Positions 52,697 through 62,184 of a DNA stretch of 64,000 bases are shown here, in pieces. The notes beneath the pieces were generated by a model, which did no database searches, was not told where the DNA came from, and worked only from the letters and a program-made list of their open reading frames with translations. The stretch is taken from assembly GCF_018596315.1 (NCBI RefSeq), contig NZ_JAHEAG010000018.1:62001-126000 (forward strand), in the 5' to 3' direction. Source of the stretch: Bradyrhizobium sp. SRL28 (lineage in GTDB: Bacteria > Pseudomonadota > Alphaproteobacteria > Rhizobiales > Xanthobacteraceae). Numbering within the stretch: the first letter of the stretch is position 1; the number at the start of each line of letters is the position of its first letter. The translations under genes were made by a program, and so were the position numbers.

Positions 52697-55195
52697 ATGC
52701 GCTTTCTGGTCCGGTTTTTGGGTTTCCTGTTTACCGCCGGAACGGTGGTGTTTCTGGTGGGTGTGGCCGGCGTCGCGGGCGCGATCTGGCATTTCTCCAG
52801 GGACTTGCCCGACTATTCGCAGCTTCAGGATTACGAGCCGCCGGTGATGACGCGCGTGCATGCGTCTGACGGTGCGCTGCTCGGCGAGTATTCCAAGGAG
52901 CGGCGCCTCTATCTGCCGATCCAGGCAATGCCAAAACTCGTCACCAACGCGTTCCTCGCGGCCGAGGACAAGAACTTCTACGAGCACGGTGGCATTGACT
53001 TCACCGGCATGGCGCGCGCGGCCGTGGCGTATGCGCAGAACTTTGGCTCCAACAAGCGTCCGCAGGGCGCCTCGACGATCACCCAGCAGGTCGCGAAGAA
53101 CTTCCTTCTGACCAACGAGGTTTCCTTCACCCGCAAGATCAAGGAAGCCCTGCTGGCGATGCGCATCGAGCGCGCCTATTCCAAGGACCGCATCCTCGAG
53201 CTCTATCTCAATGAAATCTATCTTGGTCTCGGCGCCTACGGCATCGCCGCGGCGTCGCTGGTCTATTTCGACAAATCCGTAAACGAACTCACGATTGCGG
53301 AAGCCGCGTATCTGGCAGCGCTGCCGAAAGCACCGGGAACGTTGCATCCGGTACGCAACCGCGAGCGGTCGACCGAGCGGCGCAACTACGTGATCGATCG
53401 TCTGGTGGAAAACGGCTGGGTCAAGCAGGCCGACGCGGACAAGGCCCGCAAGGAACCGTTGGCCGTGACCAGCCGGTCCAACGCCGCGCATACTTTTGCC
53501 GGCGAGTATTTTGCCGAGGAAGTCCGGCGCGACATCTTCGAGCGCTACGGCGAAAAGAAGCTGTACGAAGGCGGATTGTCGGTCCGTACCACCCTCGATC
53601 CGAAGCTGCAGGTGATGGCGCGCAAGGCTGTGGCCGCCGGCCTCGTGAATTTCGACGAGGCACAAGGCTGGCGCGGCGCCATGAGCAAGCTGGACATTTC
53701 CGGCGACTGGGGCGTGAAGCTCGCCGAGATCAAATCGCTGAGCGACATCTCGCCCTGGCGGATGGCGGTGGTGCTGGAAACATCCGACCAGTCGGCACGG
53801 ATCGGTTTTCAGCCCGGCCGCGAACTGGGCGGCGCGGTCTCAAAGGATCGGCAAACCGGTCTTATCACGCTGGATGGTGTCCGATGGGCGAAGCCGGTCG
53901 CCGCCGCGGCGCGCGGCAAACCGGCGACGGCCTCGGTCTCGCAGATCCTGTCGCCGGGTGACGTGATCTACGCCGATCCGCTGTTCGACAAGGAAGGCAG
54001 GCAGATCGAGGGCCAGTATCGGCTGCGCCAGATACCGGAAGTGTCCGGCGCGATGGTCGCGATGGACCCGTTGACCGGCCGCGTGGTGGCGATGGTCGGC
54101 GGCTTCTCGTTCGACCAGAGCCAGTTCAACCGCGCGACCCAGGCCTATCGGCAGCCCGGCTCGACGTTCAAGCCGCTGGTCTATGCGGCGGCGATCGACA
54201 ATGGCTACACGCCGGCGACGATCATGATCGACGGCCCGATCGAGATCGACCAGGGACAGGGGCAAGGCGTCTGGCGGCCGGACAATTTTTCGGTGGGCAG
54301 CTACAAGGGTCCCATCACGCTGCGCGAGGCTTTGAAGCACTCGCTCAACACCGTCACGGTGCGGCTGGCGCAGGATGTCGGCATGCCCCTGATCGGCGAA
54401 TACGCCAAACGCTTCGGTGTGTACGAGGACCTGCCGAACTATCTTTCCTATTCGCTGGGCGCCGGCGAAACCACGGTCATGCGGATGGTGACGGCCTATT
54501 CGATGTTCGCCAATGGCGGCCGGCGGGTGAAGCCGACGCTGATCGACCGCATTCAGGATCGCTACGGACGCACGATCTTCAAGCATGATCAGCGCGAGTG
54601 CCGCGGGTGCGATGCGCCGGAGGGCTGGAAGAATCAGCCCGAGCCCCAGCTCGTCGATCGCCGGGAGCAGGTGCTCGATACGTTGACCGCCTACCAGACT
54701 ACGTCGATGCTCGAAAGCGTAGTGCAGGGTGGCACCGCGGCGATCCTGCGCGAACTCGGCAAGCCGATCGCCGGCAAGACCGGCACCACCAGCGACGCGA
54801 AAGACGTCTGGTTCGTCGGCTTTTCGCCCGATCTCGTCGTCGGTCTCTATCTCGGCTACGACAAGCCGCGCACGCTGGGCAGGGCCGCGCAGGGCGGCCG
54901 CATCGCCGCCCCGATCGCCAAGGATTTCCTGAAGCTCGCGCTCGCCAACAAGCCGGCGACCCCGTTCAAGATTCCCGCCGGCATCAGGCTGGTTCGCATC
55001 GATGCCAAGAGCGGCACGCGCCCCAACCCCGGCGGCGAGGGCGGCCGCACGATCCTGGAAGCGTTCAAGCCGGGCACCGTGCCGCCGGATAATTACTCCG
55101 TCGTTGGCGTTGCCGAAGGGGACGGACGGGTGCCGCAGGAAATCCCGCCCGACGCCGGCAATATCATGCGTCCCGGAACCGGCCGGCTTTATTAG
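52697..55195 (+). CDS. Penicillin-binding protein 1A, tandem copy 2
   Basis: The 832-residue paralogue of the preceding gene has the same domain order: anchor, GT51 with AAEDKNFYEHGG, OB insert, and transpeptidase with S489-T-F-K, S549-L-N and K694-T-G-T. It lacks the GYQQ repeats, ending VPQEIPPDAGNIMRPGTGRLY, and differs mostly in the linker parts and third codon positions. The 35 bp before the start also match those before copy 1 (GGGTTGGAA-GGAAACTTCG-TAATGCGC), so the duplication included the ribosome-binding region. Both copies look functional. Divergence suggests the duplication is not recent, or that both copies are under selection. Confidence 0.95.
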   Translation: MRFLVRFLGFLFTAGTVVFLVGVAGVAGAIWHFSRDLPDYSQLQDYEPPVMTRVHASDGALLGEYSKERRLYLPIQAMPKLVTNAFLAAEDKNFYEHGGIDFTGMARAAVAYAQNFGSNKRPQGASTITQQVAKNFLLTNEVSFTRKIKEALLAMRIERAYSKDRILELYLNEIYLGLGAYGIAAASLVYFDKSVNELTIAEAAYLAALPKAPGTLHPVRNRERSTERRNYVIDRLVENGWVKQADADKARKEPLAVTSRSNAAHTFAGEYFAEEVRRDIFERYGEKKLYEGGLSVRTTLDPKLQVMARKAVAAGLVNFDEAQGWRGAMSKLDISGDWGVKLAEIKSLSDISPWRMAVVLETSDQSARIGFQPGRELGGAVSKDRQTGLITLDGVRWAKPVAAAARGKPATASVSQILSPGDVIYADPLFDKEGRQIEGQYRLRQIPEVSGAMVAMDPLTGRVVAMVGGFSFDQSQFNRATQAYRQPGSTFKPLVYAAAIDNGYTPATIMIDGPIEIDQGQGQGVWRPDNFSVGSYKGPITLREALKHSLNTVTVRLAQDVGMPLIGEYAKRFGVYEDLPNYLSYSLGAGETTVMRMVTAYSMFANGGRRVKPTLIDRIQDRYGRTIFKHDQRECRGCDAPEGWKNQPEPQLVDRREQVLDTLTAYQTTSMLESVVQGGTAAILRELGKPIAGKTGTTSDAKDVWFVGFSPDLVVGLYLGYDKPRTLGRAAQGGRIAAPIAKDFLKLALANKPATPFKIPAGIRLVRIDAKSGTRPNPGGEGGRTILEAFKPGTVPPDNYSVVGVAEGDGRVPQEIPPDAGNIMRPGTGRLY

Positions 55196-55275
55196 CCGAT
55201 TGCGCTTTGCGGCGTCCGCCGCTACATCCGTCGGACATAATCCAGTAGCGGTTCCGACCGCAGACAGAAGAGACC

Positions 55276-56407
55276 ATGCGCGCCGAAGTCGAACGCCTCG
55301 TAGAAGAGATCAAGCAGTCAGTCGGGCTGCTGAGGAGGCATCTTTGACGTCGAGAAATCCACGGCTCGCCTCGCCGAGCTGAACAAACTCGCCGAAGATC
55401 CCAATCTCTGGAACGATCCCCAGAAGGCCCAGAAGCTGATGCAGGAGCGCACCTCGCTGGTGGATGCGCTCGAGGGCATCGGCAAGGTCGAGCGTGAGCT
55501 CGACGACAATGTCGAGATGATCGCGCTTGGCGAGGCCGAGAACGATGAAGGCGTGGTGGTCGAGGCCGAGAACGCGCTGAAGGCCCTGAAGAAGGAAGTC
55601 GCTCGCCGCGAGCTGGAAGCGCTGCTGTCCGGCGAGGCCGACCGGTTCGATTCCTATCTCGAAGTGCATGCCGGCGCCGGCGGCACCGAGAGCCAGGACT
55701 GGGCCGCTATGCTGCTGCGCATGTATACGCGCTGGGCCGAGGAGCACGGTTTCAAGATCGAGTATCTCGAAGAGACTCCCGGCGAAGAAGCCGGCATCAA
55801 ATCTGCGACCATCCAGATCAGCGGGCACAATGCCTATGGCTGGCTGAAGACGGAAGCGGGCGTGCACCGCCTGGTGCGGATCTCGCCGTTCGATTCCAAC
55901 GCGCGGCGACACACGTCGTTCTCGTCGGTGGCGATTTTTCCGGTGGTCGATAACAGCATCAAGATCGATATCGCCGAGTCCGACGTGCGCACCGACACCA
56001 TGCGCTCGGGCGGCGCCGGCGGGCAGCACGTCAACAAGACCGAATCCGCGGTGCGCCTTACCCATATTCCGACCGGTGTCGCGGTGGTCTGTCAGGCCGG
56101 CCGCTCGCAGCACAAGAACCGCGCCCAAGCCTGGGACATGCTGCGCGCGCGGCTCTACGAAATCGAGTTGAAGCGGCGCGAGGAACAGGCCGCCGCCGAT
56201 CAGGCCGCCAAGACCGATATCGGCTGGGGCCACCAGATCCGCTCCTACGTGCTGCAGCCCTACCAGATGGTGAAAGACCTGCGCACCGGCGTGCAGACCT
56301 CGGATACCTCGGGCGTGCTCGACGGAGACCTCGACGAGTTTATGGCGGCGACGCTGGCGCAGCGCGCCTTTGGCACCACGCCCGGCGCGGTCGAGGACGT
56401 GGATTAA
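55276..56407 (+). CDS. prfB: Peptide chain release factor 2, expressed by programmed +1 frameshift
   Basis: The first 23 codons (from ATG 55276) run into an in-frame TGA at 55345-55347. A +1 shift at CTT-T joins them to the frame read from GAC at 55346, giving about 376 residues. RF2 marks are the SPF anticodon-like tripeptide in [13 protein letters not shown] and the GGQ hydrolysis motif in [14 protein letters not shown]. It releases peptides at UGA and UAA. Because the shift occurs only when RF2 is scarce, the gene regulates itself. It follows the PBP1A pair, 80 bp apart. Starting at 55439 would miss the first 55 or so residues. Confidence 0.96.
55333..55348 (+). promoter_or_regulatory. prfB programmed frameshift signal
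   Basis: AGGAGG (55333-55338), CAT, CTT, TGA, C: a Shine-Dalgarno-like stretch three bases before the slippery CTT-TGA-C, the same geometry as the E. coli prfB site. The spacing and the stop codon read by RF2 itself show the autoregulatory switch is conserved here. Confidence 0.95.
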
Positions 56408-56410
56408 TCC

Positions 56411-57280
56411 ATGACCAAAGTGGCCTTCATCGGGCTCGGGCGGATGGGCCACGGCATGGCCGCCCGCTATCTCGATGCAGGTTTTCACGTTGCGGTGTGG
56501 AATCGCAGCAAGGCCAAGGCGGAAGACCTGATCGCGCGCGGCGCGCGGTGGGCCGCGTCTCCGGCGGAGGCTGCCGATGGCGCTGATGCCGTCGTGACCA
56601 TGGTCGCGGACGATGTGGCATCGCGTGCCGTCTGGCTCGGCAAGGACGGCGCGGCTGTAACGATGAAAGCGGGCAGCCTCGCGATCGAATGCTCGACTGT
56701 CTCGCATCAGCACGCGCTCGATATGGCACGCGAACTGCGCGGCCGCCGCCTGATCTATATCGATTGTCCCGTCACCGGCCTGCCGCAAGCGGCGGCTGCC
56801 GGAAAGCTGACTTTGCTGGTCGGCGCTGATGCGGCCGATCTCGATCGCGCAAGACCCTATCTGGCGCCGATCGGCGATGTGGTCAGACATTTCGGCGCGG
56901 TCGGCACCGGCACCGTCTTCAAGCTGATCAACAACCTCATGGGCGCAGTGCAGATAGCGAGTTTGGCCGAAGGCGTTGCGATGGCCGAGCAGGCCGGGCT
57001 CGACATGAACCTCGTGGCGGAGGCGTTGGCGACCGGCGCGGTGGCAAGTCCACAGGTGATCCGGCATTCAAAGCGCATGGTGACGCGCGATTTTTCCGGC
57101 GCGTCGTTCACGGCGGCGCTTCGCTACAAGGACGCGGCCTATGCCGTGGCGCTGGCCGAAACGCTGCTGCCCGGCGTGCCCGTCAGTCGCGCCGCGCTTG
57201 CCGCCTATGAGAAGGCGAAGGCAAGCGCGCCCGACGACGACGAAGGCAGGATGATCGAGATCGTGTCGCGTCCGAAATAG
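56411..57280 (+). CDS. NAD(P)-dependent beta-hydroxyacid dehydrogenase (3-hydroxyisobutyrate dehydrogenase family)
   Basis: The 289-residue protein has the N-terminal Rossmann loop IGLGRMGHGMAARYLDAG and the family signature region IDCPVTGLPQAAAAGKLTLLVG (substrate Ser replaced by Thr in the D-C-P-V-T-G stretch). The catalytic lysine lies in FKLINNLMGAVQIA. It oxidises a short beta-hydroxy acid, or acts as a glyoxylate/succinic semialdehyde reductase; these subfamilies cannot be separated by eye. It starts 3 nt after prfB, so it is cotranscribed with it. Confidence 0.88.
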   Translation: MTKVAFIGLGRMGHGMAARYLDAGFHVAVWNRSKAKAEDLIARGARWAASPAEAADGADAVVTMVADDVASRAVWLGKDGAAVTMKAGSLAIECSTVSHQHALDMARELRGRRLIYIDCPVTGLPQAAAAGKLTLLVGADAADLDRARPYLAPIGDVVRHFGAVGTGTVFKLINNLMGAVQIASLAEGVAMAEQAGLDMNLVAEALATGAVASPQVIRHSKRMVTRDFSGASFTAALRYKDAAYAVALAETLLPGVPVSRAALAAYEKAKASAPDDDEGRMIEIVSRPK

Positions 57281-57353
57281 CCTTCGGAAATCGGGTGGAC
57301 GACGGCGTACGTCCGGTCTAGCTGGTTGCGCGATTTCATCAGGTTCCTGTGAA

Positions 57354-58262
57354 ATGACAGTCAGCGACGGCCGGATCGATGCGCGCGACTGGGCGTTGCT
57401 AGCTGCATTGTCGGTGCTGTGGGGCGGATCGTTCTTCTTCAATGGTGTGGTGCTGCGTGAGCTGCCGCCGTTCACGCTCGTGCTGTTGCGCGTGCTGCTG
57501 GCCGCCATGATTCTGCTGCCGGTGCTTTGCGTGCAGCGACTGCCGTTTCCGAAGGGGTGGATGGGCTGGAGGCCGTTCTTCCTCATCGCCTTGTTCAACA
57601 ATGTGCTGCCGTTCTCGCTGATCGTCACCGGACAGGTGTACATCCCGAGCGGGTTGGCTTCGATCCTCAACGCCACCACGCCGCTGTTCACGGTGGCGGT
57701 GATGGCGGCGGCGGGCGAGGAGAAGCTCGTCATCAGGCGTGTGGCCGGTGTGATCGTCGGCCTTGTCGGCGTCGTGATCCTTCGCGGCGGCGGGCTCGAC
57801 TTTGCCAGCGGGCAGGGGCTCGGCGTTCTGCTGTGTCTCGCGGCGGCGCTGAGCTACGGCATCTCCGCGTTGATAGCCCGGCGCGCGCTATCGGATTCGC
57901 CGCCGCTTGCCACCGCCACGTTTCAATTAATGGCATCGAGCCTGATGATGGCTGTCGTCGCCGGCATTTTCGAGCGGCCGTGGCAACTGCCAATGCCTGA
58001 TGCGGTGACATGGTTCGCGGTGCTCGGTCTTGCCGGCTTGTCGACGGCGCTGGCCTATATCGTGTTCTTTCAGATCCTGCGGCGCTCCGGCGCCACCAAC
58101 GTCATGCTGGTGACGCTGCTCGTGCCGGTCACGGCCATCCTGCTCGGTTCGCTCGTGCTCGGTGAGCAGATTTCGTCGCGCGAAATCGCGGGCGCTCTGG
58201 TGATCGGCAGCGCGCTGCTGTTGATCGACGGCCGTGTGCTAAAATTTCTCGAACGTCGCTAG
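57354..58262 (+). CDS. DMT/EamA-family transporter
   Basis: The 302-residue protein has ten helices in two EamA repeats, with LSVLWGGSFFFNGVVLRELP in the first and GLAGLSTALAYIVFFQIL in the second. It is more distant from the DMT proteins at 8075 and 14198 than they are from each other. Substrate unknown. It lies 73 nt downstream of the dehydrogenase and before the regulator/cupin pair. Confidence 0.87.
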   Translation: MTVSDGRIDARDWALLAALSVLWGGSFFFNGVVLRELPPFTLVLLRVLLAAMILLPVLCVQRLPFPKGWMGWRPFFLIALFNNVLPFSLIVTGQVYIPSGLASILNATTPLFTVAVMAAAGEEKLVIRRVAGVIVGLVGVVILRGGGLDFASGQGLGVLLCLAAALSYGISALIARRALSDSPPLATATFQLMASSLMMAVVAGIFERPWQLPMPDAVTWFAVLGLAGLSTALAYIVFFQILRRSGATNVMLVTLLVPVTAILLGSLVLGEQISSREIAGALVIGSALLLIDGRVLKFLERR

Positions 58263-58290
58263 TTCGCTCACGCAGGCGACGCGAGCGCGC

Positions 58291-58334
58291 TTGACATTTG
58301 CCTATATAGCAATACGATTTGCTTTATAAGCAAA
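58291..58334 (+). promoter_or_regulatory. Promoter with twin palindromic operators of the XRE-cupin operon
   Basis: The -35 is TTGACA (58291-58296), then 16 nt and the -10 TACGAT (58313-58318). Two similar palindromes overlap this promoter: TTTGCCTATATAGCAAT (58297-58313) and the perfect TTTGCTTTATAAGCAAA (58318-58334), 21 bp (two helical turns) apart. This is the classic layout for autorepression by an HTH dimer. Confidence 0.75.
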
Positions 58335-58345
58335 AGGAGAGCAGG

Positions 58346-59029
58346 GTGGTTTCGGCAGAAGCTGATCGGCGCGCCCGCGAGGCGGCGCGCCTTGCCGCAA
58401 TTGGAGCCGTCATTCGCAGGGCCCGTTCGGCGCGCGGTTTGACGCTCGATGAACTTGCCGGAATGGTCGGCCTGTCCCTGACATTTCTCTCGCGGATCGA
58501 GCGCGGACTCATCGCGTGTTCGATCGGTAATCTCCTGGAAATTGCCGGCGTCCTTCAACTGCCGCCGGCCGAATTGTTTGCCGACATCGAAGGAGAGGAC
58601 CGAACGCGCGCGTATCGCGTGGTGCGGTCAATCGATGCCGTTCCATCGAAGGGCGCCGACGCAGATTATGCCTGGCGCAAGCTCGCTTCGGGCATCGGCG
58701 AGCAACGGCTGGAAACTTTTCTGCTCGAACTGTCGGCAAAACCGCGCAAGCCGACGCTGGTCGCGCATCCCGGCGAAGAAATGTGCTTTGTCCTCGAAGG
58801 CAGCGTCGAATTTCAGGTGGGCGACGAAACCATCGTGCTGGAGCGCGGGGATTCGATTCATTTGCGCTCAGACGTACCGCATATGGCATGGGCGCGCGGG
58901 TCCGGCAGTGCGCGCCTGCTCATGGTGACATCAATCGAAAATCAGTCGGCCATCGCGGTTGAGTGGTGGAGCAATATTGCGGGCAGGAAAAGCGAACGAG
59001 AGAGCACGGCAAAAGGGAGAGCAAAATGA
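58346..59029 (+). CDS. XRE-family regulator with C-terminal cupin domain
   Basis: The 227-residue protein begins at GTG 58346, with AGGAG six bases upstream. Residues about 20-75 form an XRE helix-turn-helix (RSARGLTLDELAGMVGLSLT and LSRIERGLIACSIGNLLEIA). Residues about 130-205 form a cupin (HPGEEMCFVLEGSVEFQVGD and LRSDVPHMAWARG). Such PuuR/SutR-like proteins sense a small metabolite. The palindromes covering its promoter imply autoregulation, and its stop overlaps the start of the cupin gene (ATGA). Confidence 0.9.
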   Translation: MVSAEADRRAREAARLAAIGAVIRRARSARGLTLDELAGMVGLSLTFLSRIERGLIACSIGNLLEIAGVLQLPPAELFADIEGEDRTRAYRVVRSIDAVPSKGADADYAWRKLASGIGEQRLETFLLELSAKPRKPTLVAHPGEEMCFVLEGSVEFQVGDETIVLERGDSIHLRSDVPHMAWARGSGSARLLMVTSIENQSAIAVEWWSNIAGRKSERESTAKGRAK

Positions 59030-59523
59030 GTGCTGTCAGCAGCAAGGAGATTCCCGATACGGCGGCCGCAAATGCGGAATTGACGACCGCGCGCGAAGCG
59101 TCGCGAAAGGACCACAAGCCTTACGAGGCGCGCCATTTCGAGGAAGTCGATTGGGAGACAATCCGGTGGCCGGGCGAGACAGGCAAAATGCTTTTTCATC
59201 CGCGGCCGGAACGTCCGACCGAACCGAACGCGGGAATTCTGCGGCTTGAGCCCGGCGCCTATCACCCCGAGCACTATCATGGCTTCGCGCAGGTCTGGCA
59301 TATCCTGAAAGGCGAGTTTTCAATCGACGGAACGCTGCATGGTCCGGGAACGGTGCTTTTCCATCCCGACCCGCACTTCGAGGGCGAATTCCGCACCGAA
59401 ACGGGCGGGGAGATATTCATCGTCCAATATCCTGGTCCGACGACCGGCGAGCGGCCGATCTATGGCGGCCGGTTCAACATGGCGGAACGCAAGGCGGTTG
59501 CGAGCGAACGCGTCGATCTCTGA
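59026..59523 (+). CDS. Cupin-domain protein
   Basis: The 165-residue single-domain cupin has metal ligands in HPEHYHGFAQVWHILKGEF (two His plus Glu-type positions) and HPDPHFEGEF. It could be a dioxygenase, isomerase or metabolite-binding protein. Translational coupling to the XRE-cupin regulator suggests the two respond to, or act on, the same small molecule. Confidence 0.82.
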   Translation: MSAVSSKEIPDTAAANAELTTAREASRKDHKPYEARHFEEVDWETIRWPGETGKMLFHPRPERPTEPNAGILRLEPGAYHPEHYHGFAQVWHILKGEFSIDGTLHGPGTVLFHPDPHFEGEFRTETGGEIFIVQYPGPTTGERPIYGGRFNMAERKAVASERVDL

Positions 59524-59558
59524 ACCGGCGGATCACCTGATCTCAGGGAAGAAGCCAA

Positions 59559-61727
59559 TTATCGCATAGGCTGGCTGGAAGCCGATGTCTTCTTCCAGTC
59601 GGCAAGCCAGTCTCTGAACCTTCCGCTGTTGCGCTCGCCGCCATGCCAGGCCGAGTGCACGGTGCCGTCGTCGGCGACCATGATGACGGCATCGAGCCCC
59701 TTGGAGCGGCGTAGCGTATCGATCGCCTGTTGCGGCGTCTGCGCGATCGGTCCCGCGACATTGAAGGACGTGTTGACGGACAGCTCGACGCCGATATGGC
59801 GGCCGAGCGCCTTGAGATAGGCATAGGTGAGGGGATCGTCTTCGGCACGCACGATCTGGATGCGGCCGGTGCCGTCGGCGTGAATGACGGCTGGAATTTT
59901 TTCGTGGGCATGCGGCTTCGAATGCGCCGTCAGCACCATGTAATTGTAGGCGTTGTAGTCGGCATCCGAGGCGCCCGGCAGCAGTTCGAAATATTCCTGT
60001 GCTGCTTCCAGCGTCGCCATCGGCGCCAGCGGGCGGATGGCCTCGCGGTATTTGACGCGCTCGTTGAGCCGCTCGCGCGCCTCCGCATCGCAGGGATTGG
60101 CGAGGATCGAGCGGTGGCCGAGCGCGCGCGGACCGGTCTCGGCCGCGCCCTGATAGAGTGCGATCACGCCGCTTTGCGCGACCATGAACGCCATTAGATC
60201 GGCGATGGCGTCGCGGCCCTCAGCCGTCGAGATATCGCCGATGCGTTGCGAGGCGATGTCGTCGGCTTCGAGTGCGCTGACGACGTCTTGCGGCGTCGGC
60301 GGCGTGCCGCAATAGAAGGCGTGCGTCATCGGCGCGCCGCGCGGGGCGCCCGCGAGATGCGCGAACAGCCAGGCGGCGCCGATGGTGACGCCGGGATCGC
60401 CGGGGACCGGCGGTACCCACAGATTCAGGTGCGAGTTGCGCTGCTGGGCTTTGGCGAACCAAGCTTCATCGAAATGTTCGAGCAATCGCATATTGCCGAC
60501 TGCGTTCAACGCCACGCCGCCGGTCAGCACCAGCCGGTTTGCACCTGACACGCGCAACAGATGATCGACGACATGGATCATCGCGTCCTCGAACACCAGT
60601 TGGGTCGCGGCCGCCTTGTCGAGGCGATCCTTGGTGTCGGGGCGGTGGTGGATGTCCTCGACACGCAGCACCGCATCCGGATTCCAGAGCTGGTCGGGTT
60701 TGAGCGGTTCGCCGAGGATCTCGGTGAGCGCTTGCTTGTAGGGATGATCGAAGGGGTCGCAATACCAGTTGGCCATTGCGCGGTTGAGCCGGACTTCGCC
60801 GTCTGCACCGAAATGCAGAACGTCTCGCAACCGCGCATAATAGGGATTGCTGGCACGGTCCATGTCGCCCCACGCGGCGGCGCCCATATACCGGCCCTCG
60901 CTGGAAAGCCAGGTCCAGCCGCCCTGCGTCGAGGAAAGGACGCTGTAGAACGCGCCGAGTGAATCGAACATGCTGTCGTTGCAGTAGAGCCGGCGCATCG
61001 CGCCGTTGTCGACCACGTAGAGCGAGATCGATCCCTGATCGCCGGTGCCGTCGAGCACCGCAATCGCCGTCGGCGCGCCATCATCGGCAAATGGCGAGGC
61101 GGCATAGGAAAACCAGGCATGGTTGTCGTGATGCGGCAGGCAGATCAGCGGCACGCGGTCGGCAAGACCGAGCTGGCGGGCGAGGATCTTTGGCGTCCGC
61201 GTCATCTGGTCGAGGCGGCGGCCGTCGAAGCCGGCGGCCTCGGTGGTGCGCACCAGCTTAAAACTCTGCGGCAGTTCCTCGATCACCGAGCGCGCCAGCG
61301 TGCCGGCGAGCGTTGGATAATCCCAGCTCGTGAGCCAGGCATCGATATCGCCGATATCGCGGCCCATCTTTCGCAGCGTCGCCACAACCGCGTCGACCGA
61401 CAGTTTTGGATACTCGGTGGTGTGCTTGTTGCCCGAGAAGCGCTCTTCCTCGTTGTTGACGATCAGCCGCGGCCCGTCCGCTTGCGTCACCTCGACCAGT
61501 GCCAGGCCTGAATTATGCGTGCCGGGTGCGCCGAGGCCCGCGACATAGACCGTTTCGCCTCGCGCAAGCTTGTCGCGTACATGCGCGATCCGCGCATCGG
61601 CGAATTCCGAGCCGAGCTGGTGAAATCCCGCAACTCCCATGGTTTTCGCCGCCAGCCAGCGCGCGAAGCGGAATCCGATGCCAGCGAGCCTGGGATGCCG
61701 CGGACCAATTCGTATGTTCGGTTTCAA
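59559..61727 (-). CDS. Carbamoyltransferase of the NodU/CmcH/TobZ family
   Basis: The protein is about 722 residues. The N-terminal Kae1-like domain (from about YVAGLGAPGTHNSGLALVE) holds PHHDNHAWFSY, the His ligands for iron and carbamoyladenylate chemistry. The C-terminal YrdC-like transfer part has GPRALGHRSILANP and the ending FNVAGPIAQTPQQAIDTL. Family members carbamoylate sugars, including Nod factors (NodU), or antibiotics. No nod genes or antibiotic cluster are visible nearby. The start is uncertain: a TTG at 61727 is my choice; frames to 61784 (GTG) or 61817 (ATG) are open. Divergent to the decayed fragments downstream of it on the map. Confidence 0.85.
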   Translation of the reverse strand: MKPNIRIGPRHPRLAGIGFRFARWLAAKTMGVAGFHQLGSEFADARIAHVRDKLARGETVYVAGLGAPGTHNSGLALVEVTQADGPRLIVNNEEERFSGNKHTTEYPKLSVDAVVATLRKMGRDIGDIDAWLTSWDYPTLAGTLARSVIEELPQSFKLVRTTEAAGFDGRRLDQMTRTPKILARQLGLADRVPLICLPHHDNHAWFSYAASPFADDGAPTAIAVLDGTGDQGSISLYVVDNGAMRRLYCNDSMFDSLGAFYSVLSSTQGGWTWLSSEGRYMGAAAWGDMDRASNPYYARLRDVLHFGADGEVRLNRAMANWYCDPFDHPYKQALTEILGEPLKPDQLWNPDAVLRVEDIHHRPDTKDRLDKAAATQLVFEDAMIHVVDHLLRVSGANRLVLTGGVALNAVGNMRLLEHFDEAWFAKAQQRNSHLNLWVPPVPGDPGVTIGAAWLFAHLAGAPRGAPMTHAFYCGTPPTPQDVVSALEADDIASQRIGDISTAEGRDAIADLMAFMVAQSGVIALYQGAAETGPRALGHRSILANPCDAEARERLNERVKYREAIRPLAPMATLEAAQEYFELLPGASDADYNAYNYMVLTAHSKPHAHEKIPAVIHADGTGRIQIVRAEDDPLTYAYLKALGRHIGVELSVNTSFNVAGPIAQTPQQAIDTLRRSKGLDAVIMVADDGTVHSAWHGGERNSGRFRDWLADWKKTSASSQPMR

Positions 61728-61945
61728 CCTGTCCAACCTCTGGGCCTTGCACGCATGGTAATGAAGCGAACCTGCATCAATCACAATTGGCGCCGGGCAA
61801 CAATGCCGTTTCGTCATACGGAATAAGCGCATGCTTGCAAGCGTTGATGCGACTTGCGAAACTTGGCTGCAACAAGACTGAAAAAAATGGAAGAAAACGA
61901 TGCCGGTTTGTCGCCCTGACAGTGTTCGTCGTCGCCGCAACGGTC

Positions 61946-62100
61946 GCGACCGCGGTTCAGGTGCTGAAGCAGTGCGGCGACAACCTCACGCGCGAGAACG
62001 TGATGAAGCAGGCCTGGAGCCTGAAGGATTTCACCAGCGAGGTGCTGCTGCCCGGTATCAAGATCAACACGGTCGCCAACGACTTCTTCCCGGGCGCCGC
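61946..62100 (+). pseudogene. Fragment of a branched-chain amino-acid-type ABC transporter binding protein
   Basis: One frame reads AVQVLKQCGDNLTRENVMKQ, then LLPGIKINTVANDFFP. This is the characteristic C-terminal part of LivK-like periplasmic binding proteins. Upstream the frame becomes a short hydrophobic run, and downstream it turns into unrelated sequence; the N-terminal 300 or so residues and the final 30 or so are missing. It is therefore a gene relic. Confidence 0.75.
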
Positions 62101-62184
62101 TGATGGCGATCTCTGCATTGCATTGCCGCGCCTGTGCGGAAGGCGCGGCGTATCCGTCTTTAGGGCTTAGGTGATGGGCTCTTG

